Virus record (IMG/VR): IMGVR_UViG_3300012950_000004
Location: 1 to 57,281 of that record
Strand: one strand, 5' to 3'
Source of the DNA: a virus
DNA: 57,281 nucleotides
The notes below the pieces were generated by a model that did not search any database, was not told the DNA's origin, and saw only the letters and a program-made list of their open reading frames with translations. Below, piece by piece: positions 35,242 to 43,749 of this stretch. The position numbers were made by a program, and so were the translations under genes. Each line of letters opens with the position of its first letter. Within the stretch, counting starts at the first letter, position 1.

Positions 35242-35769
35242 ATGGGACTGTGGCTGCTGTTAATGGGTTTTTTCGTTCCCGAAAATCCTTCTTCTTTTCG
35301 TGTATCAATTGGCGAAGTGGTTGACACATTTGCACTCAAAGAGCCGATACAAAAGGGCGAATGGCAGACACCCCCAATAGTTAAAGTTTGCGCATCAACG
35401 ACGCTAACTTCGTTTCGAGTAGAGAAAGCACTTAAATATTGGGAAATGTTGGGTTATGATTTTGAAGGGATGTATATAGATTCGACCATAAGCTGTAGAG
35501 AACCTGCGCACGGGGAAATTGTGATCACATTACCCGAAGCAGACATGGAGAGCCACAGATTAGCGGCGACGCGCCTGTACACGGAAAAAGGAACCGGTTA
35601 CATCGTGAAAGCTAAAATTTTTGTTTATCCCCATTTTGGGCGCAAAGATCGGGTCTTAGAGCACGAGATAGGACATGCGCTGGGCTGGACCCATTACATG
35701 CAGAAGTCTCACATTATGCACCCCACATGGTCATTGGGCGGCTATGATTATCGGGGGCTAAGGAAATGA
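35242..35769 (+). CDS. Metzincin-type zinc metalloprotease
   Basis: 175 residues. HEIGHALGWTH at 141-151 is the HExxHxxGxxH zinc motif with His141, Glu142, His145 and His151, and Met159 in HIMHP is the Met turn. This places it with matrixin-like metzincins. The first 12 residues (MGLWLLLMGFFV) are hydrophobic but lack a basic start, so export is uncertain. It follows the endolysin gene by 24 bases and precedes two metabolic-type genes. A role in lysis, envelope passage or cleavage of host proteins is possible; none can be proved from sequence. Confidence 0.8.
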   Translation: MGLWLLLMGFFVPENPSSFRVSIGEVVDTFALKEPIQKGEWQTPPIVKVCASTTLTSFRVEKALKYWEMLGYDFEGMYIDSTISCREPAHGEIVITLPEADMESHRLAATRLYTEKGTGYIVKAKIFVYPHFGRKDRVLEHEIGHALGWTHYMQKSHIMHPTWSLGGYDYRGLRK

Positions 35770-35770
35770 T

Positions 35771-36652
35771 TTGCAAGAGTATGAAAATGTTGTAGTTGGA
35801 AGCTCATTAACCGCGGTTTTGTATGCGTTCGTGCATAATTATCCTATTTTTTTTGCTGAAGAATGTAGACCCTTTCGGTTTAAATATTTGGATCCAACTC
35901 TAAAATTGGAGGCCATCAAGATGGCCCGAACCAGGCCCGCAAAAAGTTTAACGACCTTTGAGGGAGAAAGAGAAGTAGGTGTGCCCGAAGAACTTTTATG
36001 GGAGAGGTTGCTTTTTTTGCTTTCGCTGAATGGCAAAGTACCGCTAGCTAATTTGTGCCATGGCATACGATATGATGGTGATCGCGTGGTGTGCTCCAAT
36101 GAATATTCTAAAATAATGGAATTCAAGTTTAAAGAGTGTGCTTATTTCGGAGATCGAAAGAGCGCCGGCTTTGTAACTCAAAAAGCACTTGACGAAGATA
36201 GTTATATATGTTATGATTATATTGCGTTCAATAAAGGCGGTAAGCACCAAATTGACTACATTAAAACTTCAGATGATTTTGTCAGCGAGATATGGTTTTA
36301 TAGTTCCGACCGTATTGATGGAAATACTCCTGTTAGAGATGCTTGTGCGGTATCAAGGCTAACAGCAGAGGAACTACTACATTTCGACTATTCTGAAACC
36401 ATGGCTAGATTCAAAGTGGTGCACGAAATGGAATCCAAAGGAATGAAAGGGACATTTGCCCATGGTTACACCACAGCCGGAAACCCCAAACACTACAATT
36501 TTAGAACAACTAGCATTTACCGCGAAACGCGTCAGTGCCGAAATGAAGAAAGACCCACAACCTCGAATGTTAAAATTCCGCAAGTTGGGGAAAAAGATCT
36601 GCTACAAGATTTATCATCAGCTTGCATGGCCTACCATCGATTTTTGAGGTAA
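35771..36652 (+). CDS. Protein with Rossmann-like N-terminus, function unknown
   Basis: 293 residues from a TTG right after the previous stop, with AAGGA upstream. The first 35 residues, QEYENVVVGSSLTAVLYAFV and then a strand ending FFAEE, follow the beta-alpha-beta plan of FAD/NAD-binding proteins with a relaxed glycine loop (VGSS in place of GxGxxG) and an acidic residue at the end of strand 2. The rest is not recognised. It ends 2 bases before the next gene. A flavin- or nucleotide-binding role is a weak inference. Confidence 0.5.
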   Translation: MQEYENVVVGSSLTAVLYAFVHNYPIFFAEECRPFRFKYLDPTLKLEAIKMARTRPAKSLTTFEGEREVGVPEELLWERLLFLLSLNGKVPLANLCHGIRYDGDRVVCSNEYSKIMEFKFKECAYFGDRKSAGFVTQKALDEDSYICYDYIAFNKGGKHQIDYIKTSDDFVSEIWFYSSDRIDGNTPVRDACAVSRLTAEELLHFDYSETMARFKVVHEMESKGMKGTFAHGYTTAGNPKHYNFRTTSIYRETRQCRNEERPTTSNVKIPQVGEKDLLQDLSSACMAYHRFLR

Positions 36653-36654
36653 AA

Positions 36655-37539
36655 GTGAGTACCAAGCTTCATCTAGCGGGTATCATTCCTGTTGCTAATT
36701 TACCATCTGATTTTGGAGGCATCACGCCTCCCACTTTAGCTCTCGTCGGGTCTAACTTTACTGCTATCCAGAAAGCGGTACACGAATGTGCCATGGCTGG
36801 CTGCAACACTATTTGGATTGTCGCAAACGATGATATGGCACCCCTTATTCGTAAAGTGGTGGGAGAGTGGGTATATGATCCGGTATATTATCGGCGACCC
36901 TCCAAGTTTAGTTCAGAACAAAGAAAAGAAATTCCAGTTTATTACGTACCCATCCACCCTAAAGATCGCGACCGTCGAGATTCCTACGGGTGGTCGGCTC
37001 TATACGGAGCCTATTCCGCATGGAAGGTGGCTTATAAAATATCAGAGTGGGTGTGTCCGGATAAATATTACATTTCATTCCCCATGGGGATATATAATGT
37101 AGGGTGCTTGCGCGAGCATAGACAGTTGATAAACCATCGCACTCAAAACTTTTTTTTAACCTTTGAGAGCAAGACAGTAAAAGACAACATTCCGCTTTCT
37201 TTTACGATGTTTGGAGAAGACTTTAAGGCATGCCGGCGCGCCGTCAACAAAAAGACGACCCGAGCCTACTTACCGCCGGCGAAAGGTGAGCAATATCCCT
37301 CTCAAAAGTTACCACTTGAAGAGCGATGGTCAGCGCGCCATTTTACATTGGAAGAGGTTTTCAGAGAAGTAAATGAAGAACAAAGTAATAACGTGGAGCT
37401 TGATTGGTTTAGCGACATTTCTACTTGGAGTGGATATCGCCATTTTCTGGGCTCAAATAATACAGTAGAAATCCCCGAAGAGGGCTTGACACGAGCGAGA
37501 ATACATGTTAAATTACCTTATGTAGAGGGCGAAAAATGA
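36655..37539 (+). CDS. Nucleotidyltransferase-fold-like protein
   Basis: 294 residues; I choose the GTG at 36655, 2 bases after the previous stop with GAGGT upstream, because an in-frame TTG further upstream would overlap that gene. The N-terminus LHLAGIIPVANLPSDFGG, then PTLALVGSNFTAIQKAVHEC, AGCNTIWIVAND and PLIRKVVGEW, follow the order of sugar-nucleotidyltransferase-type GT-A folds (start strand, helix, I-x-I-V strand). The basic signature GxGxR is absent. IPVYYVPIHPKDRDRRDSYG is a distinctive conserved-looking block I recall from other marine phages. Substrate unknown. Confidence 0.55.
   Translation: MSTKLHLAGIIPVANLPSDFGGITPPTLALVGSNFTAIQKAVHECAMAGCNTIWIVANDDMAPLIRKVVGEWVYDPVYYRRPSKFSSEQRKEIPVYYVPIHPKDRDRRDSYGWSALYGAYSAWKVAYKISEWVCPDKYYISFPMGIYNVGCLREHRQLINHRTQNFFLTFESKTVKDNIPLSFTMFGEDFKACRRAVNKKTTRAYLPPAKGEQYPSQKLPLEERWSARHFTLEEVFREVNEEQSNNVELDWFSDISTWSGYRHFLGSNNTVEIPEEGLTRARIHVKLPYVEGEK
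37486..37514 (+). promoter_or_regulatory. Possible sigma70-like promoter before the membrane protein and dnaE
   Basis: TTGACA at 37486-37491, 17-base spacer ending in TGT, TAAATT at 37509-37514. It lies inside the end of the preceding gene, 22 bases before the next ATG. The -10 box is weaker than in the other copies. Confidence 0.5.
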
Positions 37540-37841
37540 GAAAAGCATTTGGATGGATTGTGCATCGCGTGAAGCACAAACTTGCACACTTCCACCCTGC
37601 TCGGCTACTTGATACCCTTAAAGAACATGGCATGGCGCTAGTGATTATCATTGTAGGGTGGGAAATCATCGAAGACATTTTGTTTCCACTGCTGTTTATT
37701 TGGCTCGGTCACAACGTCAATCCATGGTTTATAACAGGCGCACCGGTAAGTTGGTTATTGTGTGCTCACCCTGTTGCTGTTCCCGTTCTGTGGGGACTTT
37801 GGATTAAAATTTCTGGGAGAGAAAATGAGAAAAGAATCTGA
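37536..37841 (+). CDS. Small membrane protein
   Basis: 101 residues. A basic amphipathic start (residues 1-30, with several Lys, Arg and His) is followed by two hydrophobic segments, about 33-57 (ALVIIIVGWEIIEDILFPLL) and 66-92 (ITGAPVSWLLCAHPVAVPVL), and a basic tail. It overlaps the previous gene by 4 bases and dnaE by 17. Size and topology would allow a holin, and the endolysin is 2.3 kb upstream, but there is no family evidence for that. Confidence 0.6.
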   Translation: MRKAFGWIVHRVKHKLAHFHPARLLDTLKEHGMALVIIIVGWEIIEDILFPLLFIWLGHNVNPWFITGAPVSWLLCAHPVAVPVLWGLWIKISGRENEKRI

Positions 37842-40800
37842 AATTAAGTTTGTTGGACTCCACGCGCATAATGTGGCTGGATCTATTTTTGACGCCCTTG
37901 GGTACCCACAAGCGCATATGGATTTTGCATATGAGAATGGGTGTGATGCTCTAGCACTAACAGACCACGGAAACATGAATGGGTTAGCCTATCAAGTCCT
38001 GCATGCAAAGAAGATGCAAGAAGCAGGAAAGGAGTTCAAGCCTATCTTTGGCTGCGAGGCTTACTTCACGCCCTCCATTGCCGAGTGGCACGAAGCCTAC
38101 AACAAAGCAATGGAAGACAAGAAGAAGGCACGCTCCATCAAGAAAGATGAACAATCTGGCGCCACCGTAGAAGATGAAGGAGATAGTAAAAAGACTCAGG
38201 GAATCTTAAAGCGCCGGCGCCATTTGGTTTTGTTGGCCCAAAATCAGAAGGGTCTTAACAACCTGTTCAAGTTGGTATCCGAATCCTACAAAGCAGAGAA
38301 TTTTTATCGCTATCCTCGCATTGATTACGCACTCCTAAAGAAGTACAACGAGGGCATTATAGCCTCGTCAGCATGCCTAGGAGGCGTTTATGCCGGGAAC
38401 TACTGGGAGAACCGGGACGACGGCGCCGAAGCCGTCCTAGAGGCAATGAGGGAGTCTACACGCCAAATGGTTAATATCTTTGGAGATCGCTGGTACGCCG
38501 AGATCCAATGGAACAATATCAAAGAACAACATGAATTAAACCAGTACGTGATTAAGATTGCTAAAGAGTTTGGTGTTGGGATTGTAACAACAGCCGATAG
38601 CCACTATCCCAATCCCGACGCTTGGAAGGATAGAGAGCTTTACAAGCGCCTTGGGTGGCTTGGCAAGGGGCGCCCCTCATGGGCAGAAGAAGAATCACAA
38701 CTCCCTGACGGCGTTGAGGAAATCGGCTACGAATTGTATCCCAAAAATGGGGATCAGATGTGGGAGAGTTATAAACAATACTCCGAGGAACAAGGCTTTG
38801 AATACGACGATGAAGTGGTTCTCCGGAGCATCGAAGAAACACACCGGATTGCATTCGATCGAATTGAATCGTTTTTGCCCGATAACACTGTGCGGTTGCC
38901 GGAATTCGTTGTACCGGCAGGATTCACGGCAACTCAAGCGCTTGTTAATTTTGCTTTAGAAGGGCTGAAAGAGCGCGGCTTTCACACGAACAAGGAATAC
39001 ACGGATCGTCTACGTCGAGAGTTGGGCGTGATTGATGAGCGAGGATTCTCAAAATACTTCCTAACTATGAAGTCGATTGTTGATGTGGCCACAGATATGA
39101 TGCTGGCTGGACCAGGCAGAGGATCCGCCGCCGGCTCTCTTGTGGCATATGCGCTGGGGATTACACAAGTGGATCCAATCAAGCATGGGCTTCTGTTCTC
39201 GCGCTTCCTGCGCTCAGACGCGACAGACTATCCAGATATCGATTATGATGTATCGGACAGCATGGCACTCAAGGAGAAGCTTGTTGATATGTGGGGCGCC
39301 GACTGCGTTGCCCCCATTTCCAACTGGAACACTCTGCAGCTCAAAAGTTTAATCAAGGATATCTCCAAGCTTTACAATATCCCATTCACGGAGGTCAACA
39401 CAGTAACCTCTATCATGATGAGGGAAGCACTACCAGAAGCCAAAAAGAAGCATGGCATTAAGTCGGGCATCTATGCCCCCACGTGGGAAGAGGTCATGGA
39501 GTTCTCGCCATCACTTCGCAAGTATTTGGCGATGCATCCGGCAGTCAAGACCCACGTTGAGGGCTTAGTCGGACAGGTGCGGTCTTGCTCTCGTCATGCC
39601 GGTGGGGTCGTTATCGCAGAGGATCTTGATAAGAATATGCCTCTAATCAACTCCGGAGGGGTGCGGCAGGCGCCATGGGCAGAGGGGCAGAACGTTCGAC
39701 ATCTTGAGCCGATGGGGTTCATTAAGTTCGATTTGCTAGGCTTGTCTACACTTAAAATGATGGAAGGTTGCATTGAGCATATCTTGCAGCGTCATCATGA
39801 CGTCGAGGCGCCTACGTTTACAGATGTATTAAACTACTACAATGAGCATTTGCATCCAGATGTAATTGATATGGACAATCAAGAAGTGTATGAAAACATA
39901 TTCCACGCAGGCAAGTGGGCTGGAGTCTTTCAATTCACAGAGTCGGGCGCCCAGAAGTTTTGTGTCCGCGCAAAACCCAGAAACATTATTGATGTGTCGG
40001 CTATCACATCCATCTATCGCCCGGGCCCATTGGCTGCTAATGTACACGATGAATATGTGGAAGCGAAGGAGAGCCCCCACTACATCAAGTATTTGAATGA
40101 AGACGCACACGATATCACACAAGAGACGTTTGGCTTTCTGATCTTTCAGGAGCAGATTGCGCTGCTGGCACACAAACTTGGAGGTCTGACATTGGACGAG
40201 GGCAACATGCTCCGCAAGGTGTTGACCAAGAAAGGTACCGGCAAGGGATCCGTCAAGGGCAAGCTGCACGATAAATTTATCTCTGGCTGCGCAGCAAACA
40301 AGATCGCAAGAGACGAAGCCCAAGCACTCTGGGATAAGTTCGAGTTTTTCTCGGGGTATGGCTTTAATAAGTCGCACGCCGTATCTTACAGCATCATTTC
40401 TTTCCAGTGCGCGTGGCTCTGGAATTACTATCCCGCAGAGTGGATGGCCGCTTTCTTGGACAAGGAGCCTGAGAGTCGCAAAGAAAAGGCGATTAATATT
40501 GCCAAGAAGTTTGGCTTCAAGATCGCGCCCTTGGACGTCAATAAGTCAGGCACAGTATGGGAGATTAGCGCCGACGGAAAGACCCTCATTCAGCCCCTCA
40601 CTTCAATTAAGGGATTGGGGATGGCTGCAATCGAGCAAGTGCTGGAAAATAGACCTTTCTTAAACGCCGAAGACCTATTGTTTCGCGAAGGAGTATCTTA
40701 TAGCAAGTTAAACAAAAAGGCACTTGACGCACTGTGTCGTGGAGGCGCCCTAGATCATATCGTCGACGATCGCTTTACAGGTCGAAAGCATTTTTGGTCT

Positions 40801-41253
40801 ACGTGCGTTGTGGAAAGACCTAAGAACCTTAAAAGGTTTAATGAAAACCTGGAGCTATATCGACCGGAAGGAGATTTTACGGAAGAAGAAATTATTCAGT
40901 TTAAGACAGACTTGACGGGCGTATTTCCTCTTAATCTCGTAGTGGACGCAGCGATGCTGCAAAGGCTTCACGAAAGGTACATACCCCCCATTTCAGAGTT
41001 TGATCAGGCGTTACAAATTTGCTGGTTTATTCCCCGCAAGATTGTGCCCAAGCAAACGAAGAATGGGAAACTTTATTGGATTGTAGAGGTTATTGATTCG
41101 AACAACGAACTAACTAGAATTAGATGCTGGGGTGTAAAACCCGAGAAGGATCGTATCCATCTCAACCGACCGTACATGGCATCCTTGAAATATGATCCGA
41201 ACTGGGGATTCAGTACGTATGCCATTGGAAAGACATTTAAACAACTAGGATAA
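37825..41253 (+). CDS. dnaE: DNA polymerase III alpha subunit (DnaE, family C)
   Basis: 1142 residues; I start at the ATG at 37825 (MRKESEIKFVG) after GGGAGAG, not at an in-frame upstream start inside the previous gene. The PHP domain has LHAHN (His13, His15), LTDHGNM (His48), GCEAY (Glu78), RRHLVLLAQN and TADSHYPN, so most metal ligands are kept. The palm has AGPGRGSAAGSL, YPDIDYDVSD with two catalytic Asp, and KFDLLGLSTL with the third. Fingers and later blocks (YRPGPL, FSGYGFNKSHAVSYSI) are typical. The C-terminus includes an OB-type strand region (LYWIVEVIDSNNE). It is a full bacterial-type replicase. Confidence 0.95.
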   Translation: MRKESEIKFVGLHAHNVAGSIFDALGYPQAHMDFAYENGCDALALTDHGNMNGLAYQVLHAKKMQEAGKEFKPIFGCEAYFTPSIAEWHEAYNKAMEDKKKARSIKKDEQSGATVEDEGDSKKTQGILKRRRHLVLLAQNQKGLNNLFKLVSESYKAENFYRYPRIDYALLKKYNEGIIASSACLGGVYAGNYWENRDDGAEAVLEAMRESTRQMVNIFGDRWYAEIQWNNIKEQHELNQYVIKIAKEFGVGIVTTADSHYPNPDAWKDRELYKRLGWLGKGRPSWAEEESQLPDGVEEIGYELYPKNGDQMWESYKQYSEEQGFEYDDEVVLRSIEETHRIAFDRIESFLPDNTVRLPEFVVPAGFTATQALVNFALEGLKERGFHTNKEYTDRLRRELGVIDERGFSKYFLTMKSIVDVATDMMLAGPGRGSAAGSLVAYALGITQVDPIKHGLLFSRFLRSDATDYPDIDYDVSDSMALKEKLVDMWGADCVAPISNWNTLQLKSLIKDISKLYNIPFTEVNTVTSIMMREALPEAKKKHGIKSGIYAPTWEEVMEFSPSLRKYLAMHPAVKTHVEGLVGQVRSCSRHAGGVVIAEDLDKNMPLINSGGVRQAPWAEGQNVRHLEPMGFIKFDLLGLSTLKMMEGCIEHILQRHHDVEAPTFTDVLNYYNEHLHPDVIDMDNQEVYENIFHAGKWAGVFQFTESGAQKFCVRAKPRNIIDVSAITSIYRPGPLAANVHDEYVEAKESPHYIKYLNEDAHDITQETFGFLIFQEQIALLAHKLGGLTLDEGNMLRKVLTKKGTGKGSVKGKLHDKFISGCAANKIARDEAQALWDKFEFFSGYGFNKSHAVSYSIISFQCAWLWNYYPAEWMAAFLDKEPESRKEKAINIAKKFGFKIAPLDVNKSGTVWEISADGKTLIQPLTSIKGLGMAAIEQVLENRPFLNAEDLLFREGVSYSKLNKKALDALCRGGALDHIVDDRFTGRKHFWSTCVVERPKNLKRFNENLELYRPEGDFTEEEIIQFKTDLTGVFPLNLVVDAAMLQRLHERYIPPISEFDQALQICWFIPRKIVPKQTKNGKLYWIVEVIDSNNELTRIRCWGVKPEKDRIHLNRPYMASLKYDPNWGFSTYAIGKTFKQLG

Positions 41254-41256
41254 ACT

Positions 41257-41862
41257 ATGAACGTTATTAGATATTTTAGCCCGCTTTTGAAAGAGCCCAA
41301 GTTGATAGACGATCTTCCGGTGATTATTCGTGTGCGCAAGTTTGATGAGCCATCAGCCAAAGAATTTTCAACGTTGATGATGAAGGCGCAGAACACTGGA
41401 CAACCCATAGTGCCAGTCATTATTGACAGCTATGGAGGACAAGTGTATAGCTTGATGTCCATGATATCAGACATCAAGCATTCTAAAATTAAGGTCGCTA
41501 CGATCGTCCAAGGCAAAGCCATGTCATGTGGTGCGATCTTGTTTAGTTTTGGATCGGAGGGCTATCGTTTTATGGATCCAGATGCCACTGTGATGATTCA
41601 CGACGTAAGTTCGATGGAGTGGGGTAAAATTGAAGAAATCAAAGCATCCGCCGGCGAAGCAGATCGGCTTAATCAGAAAATATATCATATGATGGCTCAA
41701 AATTGTGGCCATCATGTGGAGTATTTTTTGGATATCGTGCACGAAAAAGGTCATGCTGATTGGTTTTTGGATGCCAATGAGGCACTTAAACACAATCTTG
41801 CAAATCACCAACGAGTACCCGAGTTAAAAATTAAGGCAGACGTCAACTTTAACTTCGAATAG
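41257..41862 (+). CDS. ClpP-like serine protease 1 (Ser-His-Asp)
   Basis: 201 residues, 3 bases after dnaE. The ClpP fold markers are VIIDSYGGQVYSLMSMISDI, GKAMSCGAILFSFGSEGYRF with Ser90, VMIHDVSS with His115, and HADWFLDANEALKHNLAN with Asp168 at the place of the catalytic Asp. The N-terminal half is unlike host ClpP. It may act with host Clp ATPases or with the second copy at 47087, in head maturation or in reshaping host proteostasis. A prohead protease role is possible but T4 gp21 is unrelated in sequence. Confidence 0.8.
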   Translation: MNVIRYFSPLLKEPKLIDDLPVIIRVRKFDEPSAKEFSTLMMKAQNTGQPIVPVIIDSYGGQVYSLMSMISDIKHSKIKVATIVQGKAMSCGAILFSFGSEGYRFMDPDATVMIHDVSSMEWGKIEEIKASAGEADRLNQKIYHMMAQNCGHHVEYFLDIVHEKGHADWFLDANEALKHNLANHQRVPELKIKADVNFNFE

Positions 41863-41865
41863 AGC

Positions 41866-41873
41866 ACTATTTA
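41866..41873 (+). promoter_or_regulatory. Putative late promoter element
   Basis: ACTATTTA lies in the 28-base gap before the J-domain gene, 17 bases from its GTG start, followed by a GGAGGGT site. Confidence 0.5.
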
Positions 41874-41890
41874 GGCTGGAGGGTTGACCT

Positions 41891-42586
41891 GTGGCTGCTA
41901 GTAATAGGTTGCGCTGGAAGCGCTTGCTTAATGAATTAAAATTTCTCCATGAAGAAAAGGAATTAATCGAATCTATCTCCGCGGAATCTGGCAGAGAATT
42001 TCAAATACATTATGAAGAGTTTTGTGCTCGCCAAGAGATAGATCGGGGCGCGCTTAACCAGAAGCATAGTCAAAAAATTCAGGATATCTACAACACCCAA
42101 ACCGCCGAACAGGGCGAGCCTCCACTTTTGGCGGGCTTGCCGGCTCTTTACGAACCTCCCCCCTCCGAAGAGGAAGAGAGTTCTTATAAAATGACAAAGG
42201 ACGAAATAGAGATATATGAATCCTTTAAAAAAGTTTTCCGCAAATTGGCGCTCATCCTTCATCCCGATAAATTAAATCCCATGCTGCCTCCCCACGAACG
42301 TACCGAGAAACTTAAAATGTTTAAAGATGCAAAAGAGTCCTTAGAAGAACATCGATACTTTAAACTATTAGAACTAGCCGATCTTTTTAAGATCAACTTC
42401 CCTCGCAACTACAAGCAACACAGCCGCTGGATGAAGCGAGAAATTAATCGCCTTGAAGAAGAGATTAATGTCGAAAAGAAGACTTATAATTATCAATTTG
42501 CTGAATGCGAAACGGACGCACAAAAAGACAGATTAATTGCATCGTTCATTTATCAGCTATTTGGTTTACAACTTTCTTCCAAATAG
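41891..42586 (+). CDS. J-domain (DnaJ-like) co-chaperone
   Basis: 231 residues from a GTG start with GGAGGG upstream. Residues 108-165 form a J-domain: FKKVFRKLALILHPDKLNP, with the HPD triad at 124-126, then a long loop, helix III KLKMFKDAKESLEEHRYF and LLELADLF. The N-terminal 100 residues and the last 60 are charged helices. There is no G/F or zinc region, so it is a type III J-protein that would direct host DnaK to particular targets. A putative late promoter precedes it. Confidence 0.82.
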   Translation: MAASNRLRWKRLLNELKFLHEEKELIESISAESGREFQIHYEEFCARQEIDRGALNQKHSQKIQDIYNTQTAEQGEPPLLAGLPALYEPPPSEEEESSYKMTKDEIEIYESFKKVFRKLALILHPDKLNPMLPPHERTEKLKMFKDAKESLEEHRYFKLLELADLFKINFPRNYKQHSRWMKREINRLEEEINVEKKTYNYQFAECETDAQKDRLIASFIYQLFGLQLSSK

Positions 42587-42589
42587 TTC

Positions 42590-42618
42590 TTGACTTTTAA
42601 GATGAGGGATGTTATATT
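42590..42618 (+). promoter_or_regulatory. Sigma70-like promoter, extended -10
   Basis: TTGACT at 42590-42595, 17-base spacer ending in TGT, TATATT at 42613-42618, 24 bases before the next start codon. Confidence 0.78.
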
Positions 42619-42642
42619 TTGATAGTAACAAAGGAGGGCTTA

Positions 42643-42894
42643 ATGGCCACAACAAACAACGAGAAGAAGCAATACGTTAAGGAGTATATTCGCTCCTTGA
42701 AAACAATCGAAGACTGTATCGAGCCCTATCAGGAGCAAAAGCGCGAACTGCGCTCAGAGTTCCGAGAGAACGGCTGGCTCAACACGGACGAGATCCGAGC
42801 AGCCGTAAAGGCATATCGTCTTTATAAGCACAAGTATGACATGGAAGAGATAGTGGAGAACTTTGAAGCGATTAGTGGAGGGAATAGTGAATAA
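42643..42894 (+). CDS. Small GapR/DUF2312-like protein (candidate)
   Basis: 83 residues; the ATG at 42643 follows AAAGGAGGG by 6 bases. The helical pattern YIRSLKTIEDCIEPYQEQKR, ELRSEFRENGWLNTDEIRAA and VKAYRLYKHKYDMEEI resembles GapR (IERLEEEK, IKDVYAEAKGNGFD, LRKVIRLRK), a DNA-binding protein that senses overtwisted DNA in Alphaproteobacteria. Length also fits. The similarity is from memory and modest. It has its own strong promoter and overlaps the following methyltransferase start by 8 bases. Confidence 0.5.
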   Translation: MATTNNEKKQYVKEYIRSLKTIEDCIEPYQEQKRELRSEFRENGWLNTDEIRAAVKAYRLYKHKYDMEEIVENFEAISGGNSE

Positions 42895-43360
42895 AAATAC
42901 ACAAGTTGTCATGTTTTCTTCCAAGACCGGAGAGTGGGGTACCCCCCAAGAATTTTTTGATAAACTTAATTGGAGATTTGGACCTTTCGACCTTGATCCA
43001 TGCGCGGACGCGAATAATACAAAGTGTTCTCGCTTTTTTACTGAGAACGAGAATGGGTTGAGCCAGAACTGGGAGGGGTCTAAAGCCTTCGTTAATCCTC
43101 CCTACGGCCGCGGAATCGACAAGTGGATTCAAAAAAGTTATAATGAAGCGAAGAAATCCAACACAAAAGTGGTGATGCTTATCCCAGCACGCACAGATAC
43201 TCGATACTGGCACGACTACGTTATGAAGGCGGATGAAGTATACTTTGTAAAAGGAAGGCTGAAGTTTGGAGACAGCGAAAACAGCGCCCCCTTCCCGTCT
43301 GCAGTGGTTGTATTCGATGGGGGAAACATGTCTCAAGTTTTTGGAGCTATGAATAGATAA
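42887..43360 (+). CDS. Phage-type adenine-N6 DNA methyltransferase (Dam family)
   Basis: 157 residues. I start at the GTG at 42887, 4 bases after GGAGGG. FSSKTGEWGTPQEFFDKLN, then FGPFDLDPCADANNTKC, and FVNPPYGRGIDKW with the catalytic NPPY at 70-73 are the hallmarks of the short phage Dam family. KVVMLIPARTDTRYWHDYVM and the final FPSAVVVFDG strand complete it. This is a second adenine methyltransferase, unrelated in family to the D12 enzyme at 25050. Confidence 0.9.
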   Translation: MNKNTQVVMFSSKTGEWGTPQEFFDKLNWRFGPFDLDPCADANNTKCSRFFTENENGLSQNWEGSKAFVNPPYGRGIDKWIQKSYNEAKKSNTKVVMLIPARTDTRYWHDYVMKADEVYFVKGRLKFGDSENSAPFPSAVVVFDGGNMSQVFGAMNR

Positions 43361-43370
43361 GGAAAATACT

Positions 43371-43745
43371 ATGGCAAAACAAGAAATGTTAACGGCAGCG
43401 ATTAATCAGCTGCGCGCAAAGGCGCTCGAAGCGTATGCGATAATTAAAGATACTCTCCACACCCCAATGGTAGAAGGAGATTTAAACACAATAGCATCCC
43501 AGGCGCTTAAGCTGGCTCAGTATGAAGGAGCGATGGTCACGCTGGAACAATACAGCCAATCGCTGTTGGCTGTGCTCCCCCGGGAAGAAGAGCCTACAAC
43601 CGTAGAAGCAGAAGAGGAAGAGCCGGCCCCCGACGCTACTCAGATGAGTGAAGAAGAGTTGCTTAGTAAATCGCCCACTTATAAGAAATCCGTAGAGGAT
43701 GCTAAACTTAAAGGGTTGAACAAAAAGAAGAGCGAAGAAGAGTGA
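43371..43745 (+). CDS. Small acidic protein of unknown function
   Basis: 124 residues with AAGGAA upstream. Residues 1-65 are helical (MLTAAINQLRAKALEAYAII and AQYEGAMVTLEQYSQSLLAV), followed by a Glu/Pro-rich linker and a Lys/Glu-rich tail. I do not recognise it. It lies 4 bases before the next gene in a run of small genes. Confidence 0.65.
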   Translation: MAKQEMLTAAINQLRAKALEAYAIIKDTLHTPMVEGDLNTIASQALKLAQYEGAMVTLEQYSQSLLAVLPREEEPTTVEAEEEEPAPDATQMSEEELLSKSPTYKKSVEDAKLKGLNKKKSEEE

Positions 43746-43749
43746 CCCC

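Noticed and set aside
37536-37841. Membrane protein as holin
   Set aside because: Size and two hydrophobic segments fit, but it overlaps dnaE, has no holin family feature and is separated from the endolysin by three genes; I kept it as a membrane protein only.
39829-40377. Antisense frame of 182 codons inside dnaE
   Set aside because: Shadow of a strongly conserved DnaE region; no start signal and no other minus-strand gene in the window.
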